Shown here: positions 33,783 through 45,613 of the stretch, piece after piece | Numbering within the stretch: position 1 is the first letter of the stretch | Layout of the letters: the number at the start of each line of letters is the position of its first letter | Source: Ditylenchus dipsaci | Taxonomy: Eukaryota; Nematoda; Chromadorea; Rhabditida; Anguinidae | Length of the DNA: 64,000 nucleotides | Direction: 5' to 3' | Assembly: GCA_004194705.1 (NCBI GenBank) | Contig: SADC01001305.1 | Span: forward strand, 62,001 to 126,000 | The notes under the pieces: model-generated | The model's input: the letters and a program-made list of their open reading frames with translations, nothing else | The model's database searches: none | What the model was told of the DNA's origin: nothing | Program-made: the position numbers and the translations under genes

Positions 33783-36700
33783 TTAAAAATCTCTATCATC
33801 TCGACCGCCCCTTCCTCGACCCCTGCTTCCTCTGCCACGTCTTCTAGACCCACCCCTACCTCCTCTTCCACGGCCTCTGCCTCTGGAAGAGTAGCCAATC
33901 TCCGGTGTTTTGTTCAAAAATGCGTGGTTGAAGTTGAGGCATTGGCCTAGTTTTCCTTGTTCGCAGAATGCACACCCAGTATAGTTGATCTGTCGCTCTG
34001 GCAACTGCGATTTCCCTTCCTTTAAGTCAAATAATTATTTGAAAATAGAAAGGAACAGCTGTACCTTGTATTCCACAAACAAGTGTTTAGCACCACACTC
34101 AACACATTCTGTGTCCAGCACCTTCAATTTGGAAGCCCCTTCGAACAGGGAAACCACGGCTGGACAAAGATTGCAGGTTAGTCTCCATTTTGGTCCTGAT
34201 TGAGGGTCAAGAACCAGAACACCTTTTCCGCTGTTGCACTCTGTTAGACAGCTAAGCACTCCTTGGGTTCTACAACAAAGTTTTTTTTAACCCTAACGTA
34301 TAAAAAACGAACAAAATCTTCAAAAATGCCAAAATAACAAAAAAGCATTAACTCTTTCAAAAAGCAAAAGAAAAAACTTACTTGAAGCTATTGGGACAGC
34401 CAGGATGTGGGCATTCATTACAACCCACCCCCTTTTTCATATTCTCGAAGGGAGGGTTGTTAAAGCAATGTGGACAGAAAGCGTATGACTTGGCTAGTTT
34501 CCCGCCTATTCCAGCCACATAGAGCAGCTCAAAGTCATCTATGGGGCATTTCTTCTCTCCATGGAGTCGTATATCTCCACCCTGAGTAGGAGGCAGCGAG
34601 TATGTCTCCTGAAAAGTTTTTTCATTTTTTGGCAACAGAGGAACCGATGCAAAAATAAACAGTAGCTCAAAAATACGACCCAAACCTTTTTTTGAGAAAA
34701 AGGTTGATTGTATTAATTTATCAGTTTATGCTTAAATTCAAAAGTGTTTAGTTACCTGGCAATTAGGACAGAAAAGGCGTTGTGGTTTAGTAGAAATGAG
34801 CTTCATAAACCTCCTACACTTGCCACACCTGCAAAATGGCTTTCCTGAGTCAGCAAGACTAGTAAAAGAGCCTTGGAAGAGGGCATCCACTCTGTCCACA
34901 TTTTGCACGTAAACAAAAATTTTCTTCGGAACATTTCCAGGGTGTGATTTTTTATCTGAAACCATTTCATCATACTACTAAAATAATCAAATTGCAAAAC
35001 AAATTACGCTATTGTAATCTGCTTTTCCTTTGGCAATTAGTTCCAATTGAGTTTCTACTTCTGCTCTCATAGTCGGCTAAAGATTATAAAAATTAAGTGG
35101 ACTTGAGTAACGAATGGACAATTTCTTTTGATAATGTCTAACCTGGATGAGCTCATGATCTACTCTCCAGAAGCCATGCACTAAGGCGATGCCAAGAGTA
35201 GTGGGTATAAGCCTTCGACCTGATTCGACCTTAATTTTGCTTTTAAATTTCGGGTAGATTGTATGCAATGCATTAATAAACTTACTTTGACATAATTTCT
35301 CACACATATGTTGTTAATGTGAACAGGAATAGAGGCATCCGTTCCAATACCAAACTTTTCCATTAATGTAATTAGCTCAGACTCAGTTAAGTAGCCGGGC
35401 GCACTAGTTTCTTTTTCGACTAATTTAGGCTCTCTAAATTTTTCATTATACTTACAGTCAACTTTCAAAAATTCGCCACTCCTAAAAGTTTAGACCCAAC
35501 AGTTATAGTGTTTTATAAATAATGACTTGTGATTCTTGTCTGAAAAAAGATAGGAATAGGGTTCTCAAATAAGATTATCGGTCTACCAGTCTTTTTTTAA
35601 AGCCTTTTCAAAAGTGTTAAAGGGGGAACATTTGCGACTGCCTTTTGACATCGACTATTTTTATCTTTTTTATATAATTATATATATTTGGTTTTCTTAT
35701 CTCAGATGTTTTCACACCATTTTGCAGCTGAGATTTTCCTTTATCGATTGAGTGCTCAAACACACTAATTAAAAATATTTTTTGAGGAAATCACACTGAC
35801 TTTACACTAAAATACTAAGTCTGAGGCTCACACTTGCTTTCAGTGTAAAGTTAGTGTCATTTTTAGTGTCCATTAGGCTGTTTGACCACTTAATCGATAG
35901 AAAAAATCTCAGCCACAAAACGGTGTAAAAACATCTATGATTAGAAAACAAAATTTGTTAAAAAAAGGTAAAAATAGTCGATGTCAAAAGGTAGCCGTAA
36001 AAGTCCCTCCCCCTTAAGAATGATAGATTTTGGAGATTATTAAAATTATTACTTTATTTTGTATTCAGCTCCGTCTGTTAGTCCATCCAAACACTCTTCT
36101 TCTGACACAGCTTGCCTGCAAATCAACGTTTTTTAAAATTTTAACGTACCGTATTTTCTCTATTAAACGGGCCTCCTACAGTTAACTTTTTTCAAATTTT
36201 TTTTGCTTTTTTAACCCTATCCTTGTATATTTTTTAAATTTACGACCACTCATTTTGTAGAGTTTGTAAAGTTCTACAAAATGAGTGGTCGTACGTTTTA
36301 AAAAAATAACAATGTTAGCACTTAAAGGGCAAAAATTTTTGAAAAAAGTTAACTGTAGGGGATACGTTTAATAGAAAAAATACGCTATATATTTTTGTAT
36401 TAGCTGACCAAGTCATTACAGAAGTAAAACCAGGATCCACCACAGTTTTGGATTGCACTGTGAAAGTTTCACTTCCGATGCAAAACCTTTAAAAAATTTT
36501 GAGTTAGTTTATTAACATAAACTTAGAAGTCTAAACTAACTTTGCCGTACGTATCAAATACTTGCAAGGTTTCATCAAAGTGGCGAAGAAGTGTTGGCAC
36601 ACATAGTCATAAACGCGAGCGTTGTCTGAATTTTCAAAAAAATGAGTGTTTCAGTCTTTTTTATATAGCTAACAGACCTCCACTAAGGAAACCATCGTCT

Positions 36701-39700
36701 GCTTTCATAGGTGTGATAGGCGGGTGGTCCCCTGAAATTCAGACAAGTATACTCAAAATTAACTTTATTTGTTATCTAATGAGGTTATAATTATTTTTTG
36801 TAACAAGTGGCAGCATTCAGTCGAGTGCCGAGTAACATACAGCCTGGGTACCAAATCTGTAGTATGGTGAATCAGAATGTCTTTTTGATTTAATTTACCT
36901 CGCGACAAAACAAGTGAACGAACAAATGAATCTCGCTACTCGTTAATTACTACCCGTATGTAATTTAACCGACGGCTGAAAATGAGAACGAAACAAAAAG
37001 ATGAGAAAATTTGACTAAAGAATTTAAATAATGATTAAAATAATAATGATTAAATAATAAATGGGCACTCAACTATACAACACGCCTCTATTCTTTTTGC
37101 GACTTTTTCTGAAGATGGCAAACTACTCATTCTGATTCAGAATGAGACCTAATTTTAAGCCCTATTTTACTTAAGGTACTCATTTTACAAAAAGGACCCC
37201 CTAAATGGTTTTTTTTCACAATTTTCTTTTATAAGAAATTAAATTATTAACAAAGATTGTTTGAATAGATGGGAAAGGTTTATGATTTGTTGTAATTACG
37301 ATGTTATCGCTATGAAAAATATGCTGTCCGGAATCAAAAAAATGTGAAAAAATCCATAGGGGCCTTTTTGTAAAATCGGTGCCTGAAGTAAAATAGGGCC
37401 TAATTGTTTGACTTAAAATTTCTGCAGGTCTGAAAATGATTCATGAGTGGTTGCCCAAACAAAGTTTAAATTGACACGTATTATATATAAAAAAAGACGA
37501 CTATAGTAGTTCTTCCTCTTTAATTTATTTTTAAATAACTCGGTAGTAATTTGTTTTTCTTTGTGTGTTACCTTTGTCGTCGCCTCCTTTAGGTTTAGCA
37601 ATACCATCCGAAAGTATCTAAATTTAGTTTTTGTTGTTTATGTTGCAGTATGCAGCAGTTAGCTGACCTGGTTGACAACCGAAGAATACCTTTGACACTG
37701 AGCTTGTTGTCTGAGTATAGAGTGGAAGTCAAAAGAGCCGGGGTAGGAAGTGGTCTCAGTCCTGGGATAGCTGATGTAGCCTCGGGTGTACAAGTGCTCA
37801 GCTACAGACATGCAAGTGGTTGGAGACAGCCCTAGAGAACTGGACGCTATTCTCAGCAATTCTACTGTGTTCAGTGCTTGTGGCTTCTCTTTTTTGCCTT
37901 CTTTAGAAACTATCGAAACTATTTTCGCTTTGCCAATACTCTAGAAAACAACAATAATCTTCCTTACTTTATATGTTACAAGTCAAAGAAACCTTGACTC
38001 TATTGAGAAAAAGCTGAGCTACGTCTCTTTCGAAAATTCGTTCTCTTGACCTTAAAATTAGTCTTTTATAAAAAAATTTCATAAAGCCATTAAAATTTCC
38101 ACAACAGGGGACAGGCCATTTAAAAAAAATCTGACAAAGAGGGGGCACCAACAAGGCGAAAAATCTAACAGGGAAGAAAGGGGGTGTGGATTTAAGGGCC
38201 AGGTCACGTGCCCCCCTGCCCCTCTCGCTGGTTACGCCACTGGGAGCTCCAAAGTCAAAGTAATCACCAGTCTAGTTTCATGGATCTGCCTTCTGTGATT
38301 TCAGCTTCTACATGCATTACCCAATAGGCTTCTGGTTTGAATTGTACAATCTGGAAAGATTTAAAGTAAAAAACCCATAACTAGTTAGAACATACTTGAT
38401 CATGGCGCTTGACGCAGAATGCAAGGGTGGGTGTTTGGCAAGGACCAAAGCTAATGCAGGTGGAATCCAAATCACCATATTTGTCCTTAAAAATGTGTTT
38501 TGCGAAAATTAAAGTATTAGTTCATTATTTTACTTGAAAATATCTTGTTTGGAATCGAGTAAAGGCACATCCTATTCTTAAGTCCAGCTCCTGTCTGGCG
38601 TCTACGGATAGGGATTCATTTTGGTTTGGCTTGACTAAGACTTGCATTGCATGCTTTATTTCTTTTTCAGAAATAGCAGAAAAGCGAGCTCTAAAACTAA
38701 TGATGTAAAAAATAGCTTTTTTGTGAAACTTCTAAATTAAGCTGATATTTTAATAAAAGCCAGTGTCCTTATATTTTGACAATTATTTTAAAGTTAAAGG
38801 CGCATGCCCGTACGCTAGACAGAGAAAAGGCGGGGACCATATTTTTTTCTGGTTTAAAGTTTTTTATAAACCTTTTAGCTAATCCGATTAGAAAAAAATT
38901 TGCCTTATTTTTAAAAGTGGTGTAAGGCCATTGAAACTAGTGAAAAATGTGATGGCTTGAACAAATTAGCTGGTCCCCACCTTAATTTTTTAAAACGCAC
39001 ATTTAATGCCATTTTCAATTGTCAATTTCCTTATTTTAAGGGGTTAAAAACATAAGTCCAAAAACTTTTAATATGGATTATTTTATAATTATCCCACCTA
39101 AAGACAACATCCATCAAGTTGCCAGACTTTGGCTTATTCATAGAGCTCTTGACAGCATCTATGACTTCGAAACAAATATTTTCTCCTTCTTTATCACAAT
39201 CTAACCACAGCACCAAAAAGTCGCAGTTGGTTGCTTCTGAAGACAGAAACTGAATTGAAATCAAACAAAATTTTAATTGTGAACTAGAAATATGCTTACA
39301 GCCGGCATTTTTAGCTTCGGGTTGGCCTTAAGTTGTTGATTATTTTGTGGTTCTTACCAATAAAATATAAAACACTAACTTCTTTAGCTTCAGTAGGGCA
39401 GGAAAATAATTCAGTAGGGTCTACCCGATCCCAACTATTGTATTTCATGGGGAAGTCAAGGCCCATCACGTGGCCACAAGTGCCTAAATTAATTTTTCAA
39501 AACAATTGAAATTGTAAAAATATCTACTAGTCATTTTGTAGCGCATGGAGCGTCCCTGGAAATTTCCTGTAAATTCGGAAACAGAACAGGCTCCATTCCA
39601 ACCTGAAAACAGTTACTAAATCGTACTTTTTTAATTTTTTAAATTTTGGATTCGAAATCTAACCTTTTCTTGTATGACATTTCCCATCCGACAGTATTTT

Positions 39701-39751
39701 TGCAATAGACTCTGCCAGGATCGGTTTCTCAGCTACCATCAATACACTCAT
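33783..39751 (-). CDS. TOP3B: DNA topoisomerase 3-beta, 22 exons
   Basis: A type IA topoisomerase acting on single-stranded DNA and, for TOP3B, RNA. Twenty-two exons can be joined from ATG 39749-39751 to TAA 33783-33785, about 884 aa against 862 in human. Order: TOPRIM ([10 protein letters not shown]; acidic triad WLDCDKEGE, exon 39249-39098); [20 protein letters not shown] (38690-38534); catalytic tyrosine [10 protein letters not shown] (37940-37668); DHPPITPMK (36731-36678); [19 protein letters not shown] (35481-35286); then CxxC zinc ribbons ([28 protein letters not shown]). The last exon (34019-33783) adds an RGG/RG-rich tail, which in TOP3B supports RNA binding. Other boundaries agree in phase, but exon 34955-34756 is 200 nt where 201 is needed, and the frame slips at an A4T5 run (34915-34923), probably a consensus error. 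Six of 21 acceptors are AAG. Introns carry MITEs. Confidence 0.95.
35610..36018. mobile_element. Foldback in a TOP3B intron
   Basis: Arms: GACATCGACTATTTTTA, TTTTCTTATCTCAGATGTTT and GCAGCTGAGATTTTC on the left; AAAATCTCAGC, AAACATCTATGATTAGAAAA and TAAAAATAGTCGATGTC on the right. About 150-bp arms around a loop containing TTTACACTAAA/TTTAGTG units. It occupies most of the intron between exons 36115-36053 and 35481-35286. Confidence 0.7.
36147..36392. mobile_element. MITE, ACCGTATTTTCTCTATTAAA family, in a TOP3B intron
   Basis: ACCGTATTTTCTCTATTAAA, then CGGGCCTCC and CAGTTAACTTTTTTC pair with AAAAAAGTTAACTGTAGGGG and TTTAATAGAAAAAATACG. It fills the 294-nt intron between the exons ending at 36409 and starting at 36115. 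Confidence 0.65.
37150..37412. mobile_element. Foldback in a TOP3B intron
   Basis: GACCTAATTTTAAGCCCTAT with TACTTAAGGTACTCATTTTAC mirrors GTAAAATCGGTGCCTGAAGTA and AAATAGGGCCTAATTG. AAAAAGGACCCCC/GGGGCCTTTTT pair at the inner ends. Non-coding. It sits in the 0.95-kb intron between exons 36731 and 37572. Confidence 0.6.
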
Positions 39752-39841
39752 TCTTGAACTAAACTTTGAACTGAGGAAGAAGTTTTTGGATTAAGGAATA
39801 GTAGATAGTGGGAATAATAAATACTGTATTAGGTAAAAAGT

Positions 39842-41770
39842 TTATGTAAGTGGTACTCTCAATATAAGATTTTTTGACAAGATTAGATACCAGATAAACA
39901 AAATTAGACACAGTTTAAATTAGATACAGTTGGTATCTCGCATCTGAATCTGGTTTAAAATTTCAAAATAAAAAGGTTTTCAAACTTTAACAGTATGCCA
40001 ATAATATAAGGCTGTGTTTGAATTGTTAGAATAAAATTTGTTATAAGGTATTTGCAAAGCGTCATTTGTGGCTGGAAATATGCAGAAGGACTTATGAGAC
40101 AGGAGATTTTGCGGTGCGCTGTTGAGTTAGTTTTTTCAACAGAACTGTATTACTACGTGTCCAATGACGCGGCAAAAGTCGCAGTCACAATCACAGTGTG
40201 TGTCTAATGACGCGGCAAAAAAGTCGCAGTCACAGTGAGTGTCCAATGACGCGGTGGGCAAAGACCAGATGGCTCAGAACCCACTGCGGAATGGCCAAAA
40301 TGCCAAAATAAATGGTTTTTCGGGGGTTATCCGGGTGGAGTAAAGCTTTTGCTACACCATATCAGATTTTGGGTCCGATGGGCTTAATCGCCCACAAATC
40401 CACTCTGAACTACTCAAAACCCCCAAAAACTGAAATTCTGAGCGATTCAACCGATCGGACGCGAAATCTGATCCGCCCAATCGCTTTTTTGCAAAAGGTT
40501 TACTCCATGTGATGAGGTGGATAAGACCATGTTAGTAGTCGCATTAATCTAGGATACCATATGCTTGGAGTATAGCATCCAATAAACTATTGGCAATACA
40601 TCAGTTCAGAGAGCAAAATAATTATGCAAAAGTGAGCAGAAAAGTATATGCAGAAAAAAATTCCACAAAAAAACTGCCTTGGTTTTGTGAACAGATGTCG
40701 GAAGTAGGATGTCGAGGGATGTAGTCGTAGGATGTAGATGTAGGAGGTAGGAAGTCGGAAGTCCATTGAACGCACCCTCACTTCGACATCGACTTCGACA
40801 TCCGACTTCGATATACTACATCCATTGGAGGCGAGCTATCACAGTGTGTGTCCAATGACGCGGAAAAGTGTGACTGCGACTGTGACTGCGATGTAAATTC
40901 AAATCGATTTGAAGCGTCAGTCGCATTCACAGTCGCAGTCACCCTTTTCCGCGTCATTGGACACTTAGTGTAAAACGTGTAGTTGTGTAGTTCATGGCTT
41001 ATGAGGCTAAAAATACATTGCGAAAAAACAAAATATTTATGTATACTAAGCCAAGATCATTATAAAAAAAATTGAAGAGTTATAAAAACATTTGGTTTCA
41101 TATCGCATTTCATATCGCGACATTTCATTTAGCGATATTTCATTCATTTTCTCTGACTTTTTTCAACATTTCAAAAAAAGTTTTCACCATCTGATAGCTA
41201 AGATTTCAGGCTACAAGATGGTATTTTTTAGTCGTGATTTGAAAAAATGTTGGCCTACTGGCTGGCTTTTTGGTGAAAAACTTGGTTTAGTGGTGGCGTT
41301 TTTTTACAGGTGTTTTTGACCCAAAAGCCAGCCTGTAGGCCAACATTTTTGCGAGATAGCTCCCTCCTCTGAAGAATCTGACCTTCCTCAAATCGGTGTA
41401 ATTACACTTTGGAACAACAAGTTTAGGCTCAGGACTTGAGCTCAAGGGTAGGCCAGCGTACGGAAGTTGTGACTAATAACTGTGTGTTTTTAGGGTCTGA
41501 GGCATATATTTGAGTACTTTTCACTTAAGTTTGAAGAAGAAAAAACGTTTAAGGGCGGAGAATTTCTATACTAGGGTCGAACATTTCTTATAGCTACGTT
41601 AAAATAACGAAAAAATGGTTGAATTTGACAAATTTGGTTGATTTCAGATGACTTGTGATTTAGCGTAAAACATCAACATCATAAAAACAACATTTTATGT
41701 GGTTTGAAATAGCTATTTTAGTTATCTTCATGTTTTGTATTCAAGTTTTTTACATGTTGCGCTGATCCAC
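39842..41770. repeat. Nested foldbacks between TOP3B and carbonic anhydrase
   Basis: 40155-40255 holds tandem GTGTCCAATGACGCGGCAAA-type units, mirrored at 40845-40965 (CCGCGTCATTGGACAC). Inside, 40270-40512 is a diverged copy of the palindromic core also seen at 25660-25995 and 49810-50145. 40690-40830 is a GATGTCG/CGACATC minisatellite. 41230-41350 is another hairpin (AATGTTGGCCTAC / GTAGGCCAACATT). No gene seen. Confidence 0.6.
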
Positions 41771-41777
41771 TTAAAAT

Positions 41778-43306
41778 CTAAAATTTTATATAACATTCAA
41801 GAAGCGAAAAGAAATATTTTCTGTCATTTAGCTTCTGCACAGGCCTACTATTCTTCTGAATAAGGCACTTTTGGCTGTCTTTAATATTGCGCAATAAATT
41901 GAGCTAAAACTATTCAAAAATATATCTAATGATTTTCCATAATGAATGAATATTACCTGACTTTTGCTTATCAATAAAGGTTCTGTGAATACACTCCAAA
42001 CCACATTTTCAGTGCATGGAGGCGTAGTTAGAGATCCTTTGTATCTAAGAAAACTTTGTTTCTTCCTGGGCAACTTGAACTTGAGCTGTTGTTTTTCAAT
42101 TTGCAACTCTTGGGTATAGTCTTGTATGAATGGAAGTACATAAGCATCTGGCTTCAATGCTTTTCCTTTTTTGTTGCTTAGTTCCAGGAAAACTGCAAGA
42201 ACAGCTAATTTGGTAGGGTCACTAACACCTCGATGAACCAAATGCAGTTCTGCCGGATAATGATGCCCGTCAATTGTGTGTTCTGAGCCTGCAAATCTGT
42301 ACTTATCATTTTCTGTATGCCTGTACTAAGACTTTTCCAAATGTTTAACCACGTGGTGGCACGCTATTTATTTTGGCTTGTCATTTGGCCAATGTCTATG
42401 GATATTTTGGATTCCAAACCTGGAGCTAGAAAGGCGAATTGCCACAAAAAGTAGGCCAAACAAGCCAGAGTAAATAGCGCGCCACTACGTGGGATCGAAC
42501 CTGCGAACGATTTCGGGCCAAAAAACACCGAACCACAACCCATTGTGCCACTTTTTCAAAAAATAAGCCCTTTCAACGGATACTAAAGTTATCACGAAAA
42601 CTTTTAGCGTACCAGTAAAATATGCTAACTGACTTCAGTACTTCTCTTGCCTTGTTCTTTGTCTCATTTTCCACCAAAATTCTGAAAAGATTCACCCAAC
42701 ACATTCAGTATTCGTCTGAAGCAAGATCTTTAAAAACACTACTATCAAAAACATTTGCCGGATTTTTCTTTTTAGACTTTCGTTCAGAAAAACTACGCTT
42801 TCATCAAATTTTTCTAACTTAATGCAGCCAATACTGCAGTTTCACTGTACACATAAAGTAGTCAAACCTTCATTATCATTTTGTGACCAGTGAAAGTGGT
42901 ATTGCACAAATTGGTAGTGTTGTTTTAATCTACTCCCACAAATTTCTGGCAGGTGCATTTGTGGGTTTACGTTAAATTGAACTACAAATTGAAACTTCAA
43001 ACATTCGTTTTTTAATAAAAGGATACCTGAACGTCCAGTATTAACCAAAACACCTGTTATTTCTTGATCATAATTAATAAATTTGAGTGGCTCTATGTCG
43101 TTTAATGCAGTATTCCTACTACCACTTTTTAGCACTAGATTGACTGGAGATTGGTGTGCCATTTCATGCACTAGACAAGAATACCTGCCCTGCTTTCCAT
43201 CGCAAGACAGAATAGGCCAATGGGTGGGCCCATATCTGCTACTTTCTATGTAGTTCCAATTGAGATGTGCAAGATATTTTTGGCTCATACTACTTTTAGC
43301 ATTCAT
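41778..43306 (-). CDS. Alpha-carbonic anhydrase, four exons
   Basis: Reversible CO2 hydration. Exons 43306-43027, 42981-42868, 42288-41957 and 41903-41778 give 852 nt, 283 aa. The ATG at 43304-43306 has no signal peptide after it, suggesting a cytosolic enzyme. Landmarks: GPTHWPIL near the N-terminus, QSPVNL, zinc ligands in YHFHW and ELHLVH, GSEHTIDG (Glu106 region), SLTTPPCTENVVWSVF (Thr199 region), and C-terminal LNLLRNIKD plus NSRPVQKLND. The 45-nt intron 42982-43026 (GTATCC...TTTGTAG) is stopless and a multiple of three, so retention adds 15 aa in frame. Spliced, the site reads VNTGRSVQFNV, where the family has VNTGHS: the proton-shuttle His64 position is Arg, which predicts a slower enzyme. 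Intron 42289-42867 contains a tRNA-like SINE fragment. Confidence 0.92.
42345..42550. repeat. Hairpin with tRNA-like SINE tail in a carbonic anhydrase intron
   Basis: AACCACGTGGTGGCACGCTA with TTTATTTTGGCTTG mirrors CAAGCCAGAGTAAATAGCGC and GCCACTACGTGG. Minus-strand 42545-42475 contains GTGGCACAATGGGTTGTGG and GCAGGTTCGATCCC, like tRNA A and B boxes. A single related arm lies at 26275-26320. Confidence 0.55.
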
Positions 43307-43341
43307 TTTTAGTGTGATAAATAAGAACTGAACGAAAAAAT

Positions 43342-43676
43342 GATTGATTTTAAAGGACCATACTTTTTGATGACAATGGGAATTTGGAAAATTCAGATGC
43401 GCGCGGGACACTTTTTTTATTCCGAAATTATTTTTTGGATCATTTATATGTATTGAAAATAAATGATCAAAAATAACACAGCAGACATGGAAATCGAATC
43501 TGAGACCGATATTCACCTCACTACGCTACCTGGGTCACTTTTATAATTTAAGTTTTTTATTATTATATTCCAACAACACATCATTCAAAAAGTATTCTTG
43601 AAGTAAAAAAAGTGTCCTGCGCGCATTTGAATTTGCAAAATTTCCATTGTCATCAACCAGTATCGTCCTTTAAAGA
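43342..43676. mobile_element. Foldback upstream of carbonic anhydrase
   Basis: AAAGGACCATACTTTTTGAT, GACAATGGGAATTT and GCGCGCGGGACACTTTTTTT are mirrored by AAAAAAAGTGTCCTGCGCGC, AAATTTCCATTGTC and CGTCCTTTAAA. It lies within 40 bp of the carbonic anhydrase ATG, so it may overlap the promoter or 5' UTR. Its loop includes a tRNA-like segment (43490-43540). Confidence 0.65.
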
Positions 43677-43864
43677 GGAAGCTAATCTAAGGTGCTAAAT
43701 AAAAAGGAAATTAAGAAATGTGTAATCATTCCACTTTCTCACAATAAACAACGACTTAGTGAATTTACTCTTAAGCTATAATTTTTTCACTCGTTATAGA
43801 CAAATAACAACGTAATAAGTTTTAATTATATATATTTGATAAAGTTTTTAAATGCATTAAAACT

Positions 43865-44095
43865 GTGAGCAAAAAAGTAGAGCAAAAAAATCTAGTAGAG
43901 ACAAGGAAATTAGCTCTATTTCGTATCCAACATTATTTTCCTGTAATTAAAAAAATTAATTTTGTGTGCTACGTTTTGTCGATATTGGTATCCCTGGCGA
44001 ATTTTCTGGTGTCCGAAGATTTACTACGCTATAGCATGTTTTGTTTTATTTTCGCACCAATTTGTTATGTATCCCTGAGGTCGGTTTCTAGAATG
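43865..44095 (+). CDS. Putative two-TM exon, TMEM208-like (weak)
   Basis: One open exon without an ATG, ending at a good donor (GAAT|GTAAGT at 44096). It encodes SKKVEQKNLVETRKLALF, then two hydrophobic segments (INFVCYVLSILVSLANFL; YSMFCFIFAPICYV) and SLRSVSRM. The order (basic start, helix, two TM spans, S.xS.M) resembles the first half of TMEM208, an ER membrane protein. I found no convincing upstream start or downstream exon before the MITE at 44336. It may be a relic. Confidence 0.3.
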
Positions 44096-44335
44096 TAAGT
44101 TATATCGAGAGTTTACTCCACAATTCTATCCCAAATCTCAAAGTCAAGCTTCTGTATATACTACAAATTAATCACTCCTGATACACTGTATGAAATAAAA
44201 CTAATGATAATCAAAGGAATGATAATCACTTGTGATAATCAGACGAATTCGAGATTAATCCATGGCTTTCCGTGAAAAGAGCCAACAAATTAAAAAAAGT
44301 AGCAAGCATTAGAATAGAACAGTTTAAAATTCGAA

Positions 44336-44511
44336 TGCAGTCAACCCTCGATTTAACGACACCCCGATTTAACGATACTGTCGATTTAATGAAGCCCAAA
44401 ATAGAGCAATTTGGTTGGCATTACCTAAGATTTAGTCAAAGTGAAGCCTCGATTTAACGACACCCTACAGCCGTCTGCACGGGTGTCTTTAAATCGAGGG
44501 TTGACTGTGTA
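44336..44511. mobile_element. MITE, CAGTCAACCCTCGATTTAAC type
   Basis: GCAGTCAACCCTCGATTTAA pairs with TTAAATCGAGGGTTGACTGT. Additional CGATTTAACGACACCC units lie inside (44365, 44452). Closely matches the ends at 52408 and 61313. Confidence 0.7.
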
Positions 44512-44863
44512 TATAATGATAATATAATTTTTTAGAATTATAAGTAAAATTTTTGTTTTCAATTAAAAATGTTCCTCGACAATTTTAACGTGTGAAATCT
44601 GCGTTTTCTGAAAAATAAATATCGAGAAGTGGTTTATAAACTGGTGAAGTTTGACAAAAAAAATTATTTTGTTTAATACTGAACACTTTTAATATGCAAA
44701 ACAAAAGTGCTTAATAAAAGCAGTGTGCTAAAGTGTTTGCTACCTTTTTAATTACTTTTTTTTGCAGCTTATAATTACGTTTTACGTCTGTATCAGATTA
44801 TCCAAGGTTGAAAAAAAACACTTGCGTTTATAGAACATGAAACACAAAGTTTTGTTTCAACTA

Positions 44864-45112
44864 CCGTATTTCCTCTAATTGCCGCCCCGGGCGGCAATTA
44901 GAAGCATGCAATTTTTTCAAACTTCAAGTGGTTCAAGACTCGTGTTTTAATTTACTGTTTGAGCTGTGTAAAAAGGGCCTGTTAGATTTTTGAAATCCCT
45001 CGCAGGCACTTTTTAGACAGCTCGAACAGTAAATAAAAACAGGATTTTCAGAACACTTAAAGTTAGGGGGGGCGGCAATTAGAGGGAGGCGGCAATTAGA
45101 GGAAATACGGTA
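44864..45112. mobile_element. MITE, ACCGTATTTCCTCTAATTG family (best copy)
   Basis: ACCGTATTTCCTCTAATTGC with GCCCCGGGCGGC pairs with GGCGGCAATTAGAGGAAATA and CGGT. The inner arms (GTTCAAGACTCGTGTTTTAA, CTGTTTGAGCTGT / AGCTCGAACAG, TTTTAAGTGTTCTGAAA-like) pair as well. 45189-45430 next to it is another short element rich in AACCG/CGGTT. Confidence 0.7.
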
Positions 45113-45613
45113 AATATGTTTGTGAAATCAGAAGGGTAGCAGGCTACCCGTGAGCTTTGTTAAAAGTTAATTTTACTCTATTAACTAGGGATGCATCCGG
45201 TCGGTTAACCGAAAACCGAGTTTTTTTTTGGCAAATAAAGCGAAACTGAAAACCGGGTTCAGCAAAATACCGGTTTATTTGCGATAAAATTTAACCGAAT
45301 ACCAAGTACAGTCGGTTAACCGTCTGAAAAAAAATTGAAAAAAAAACCAGAACCTAAAACCGGCTTTGAAAAAACCGGTTTTTAAAAAGCGACTGATTTG
45401 AAAAAGCCGACCCAATGCAACCCTTCTAGTAACCCTTTATGTCTAATTACGAATTTTTTGCAATAAATTAAGAAAGAACTTCTGCTTGTTAGTGTTTGCT
45501 CAAATTCATGGTTGGCTTGAGAAAAGAGCAGAAATTGAAATGTGCATAAAAATTATAAAAAATTATTCTTCATACTTTTCTTTTGCTTTCCTTCTTTGAT
45601 ATTTAGTCAAACA

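Noticed and set aside
33560..33898. 112-aa minus-strand frame rich in Glu/Val
   Set aside because: It is the alternate frame of the TOP3B RGG-tail exon.
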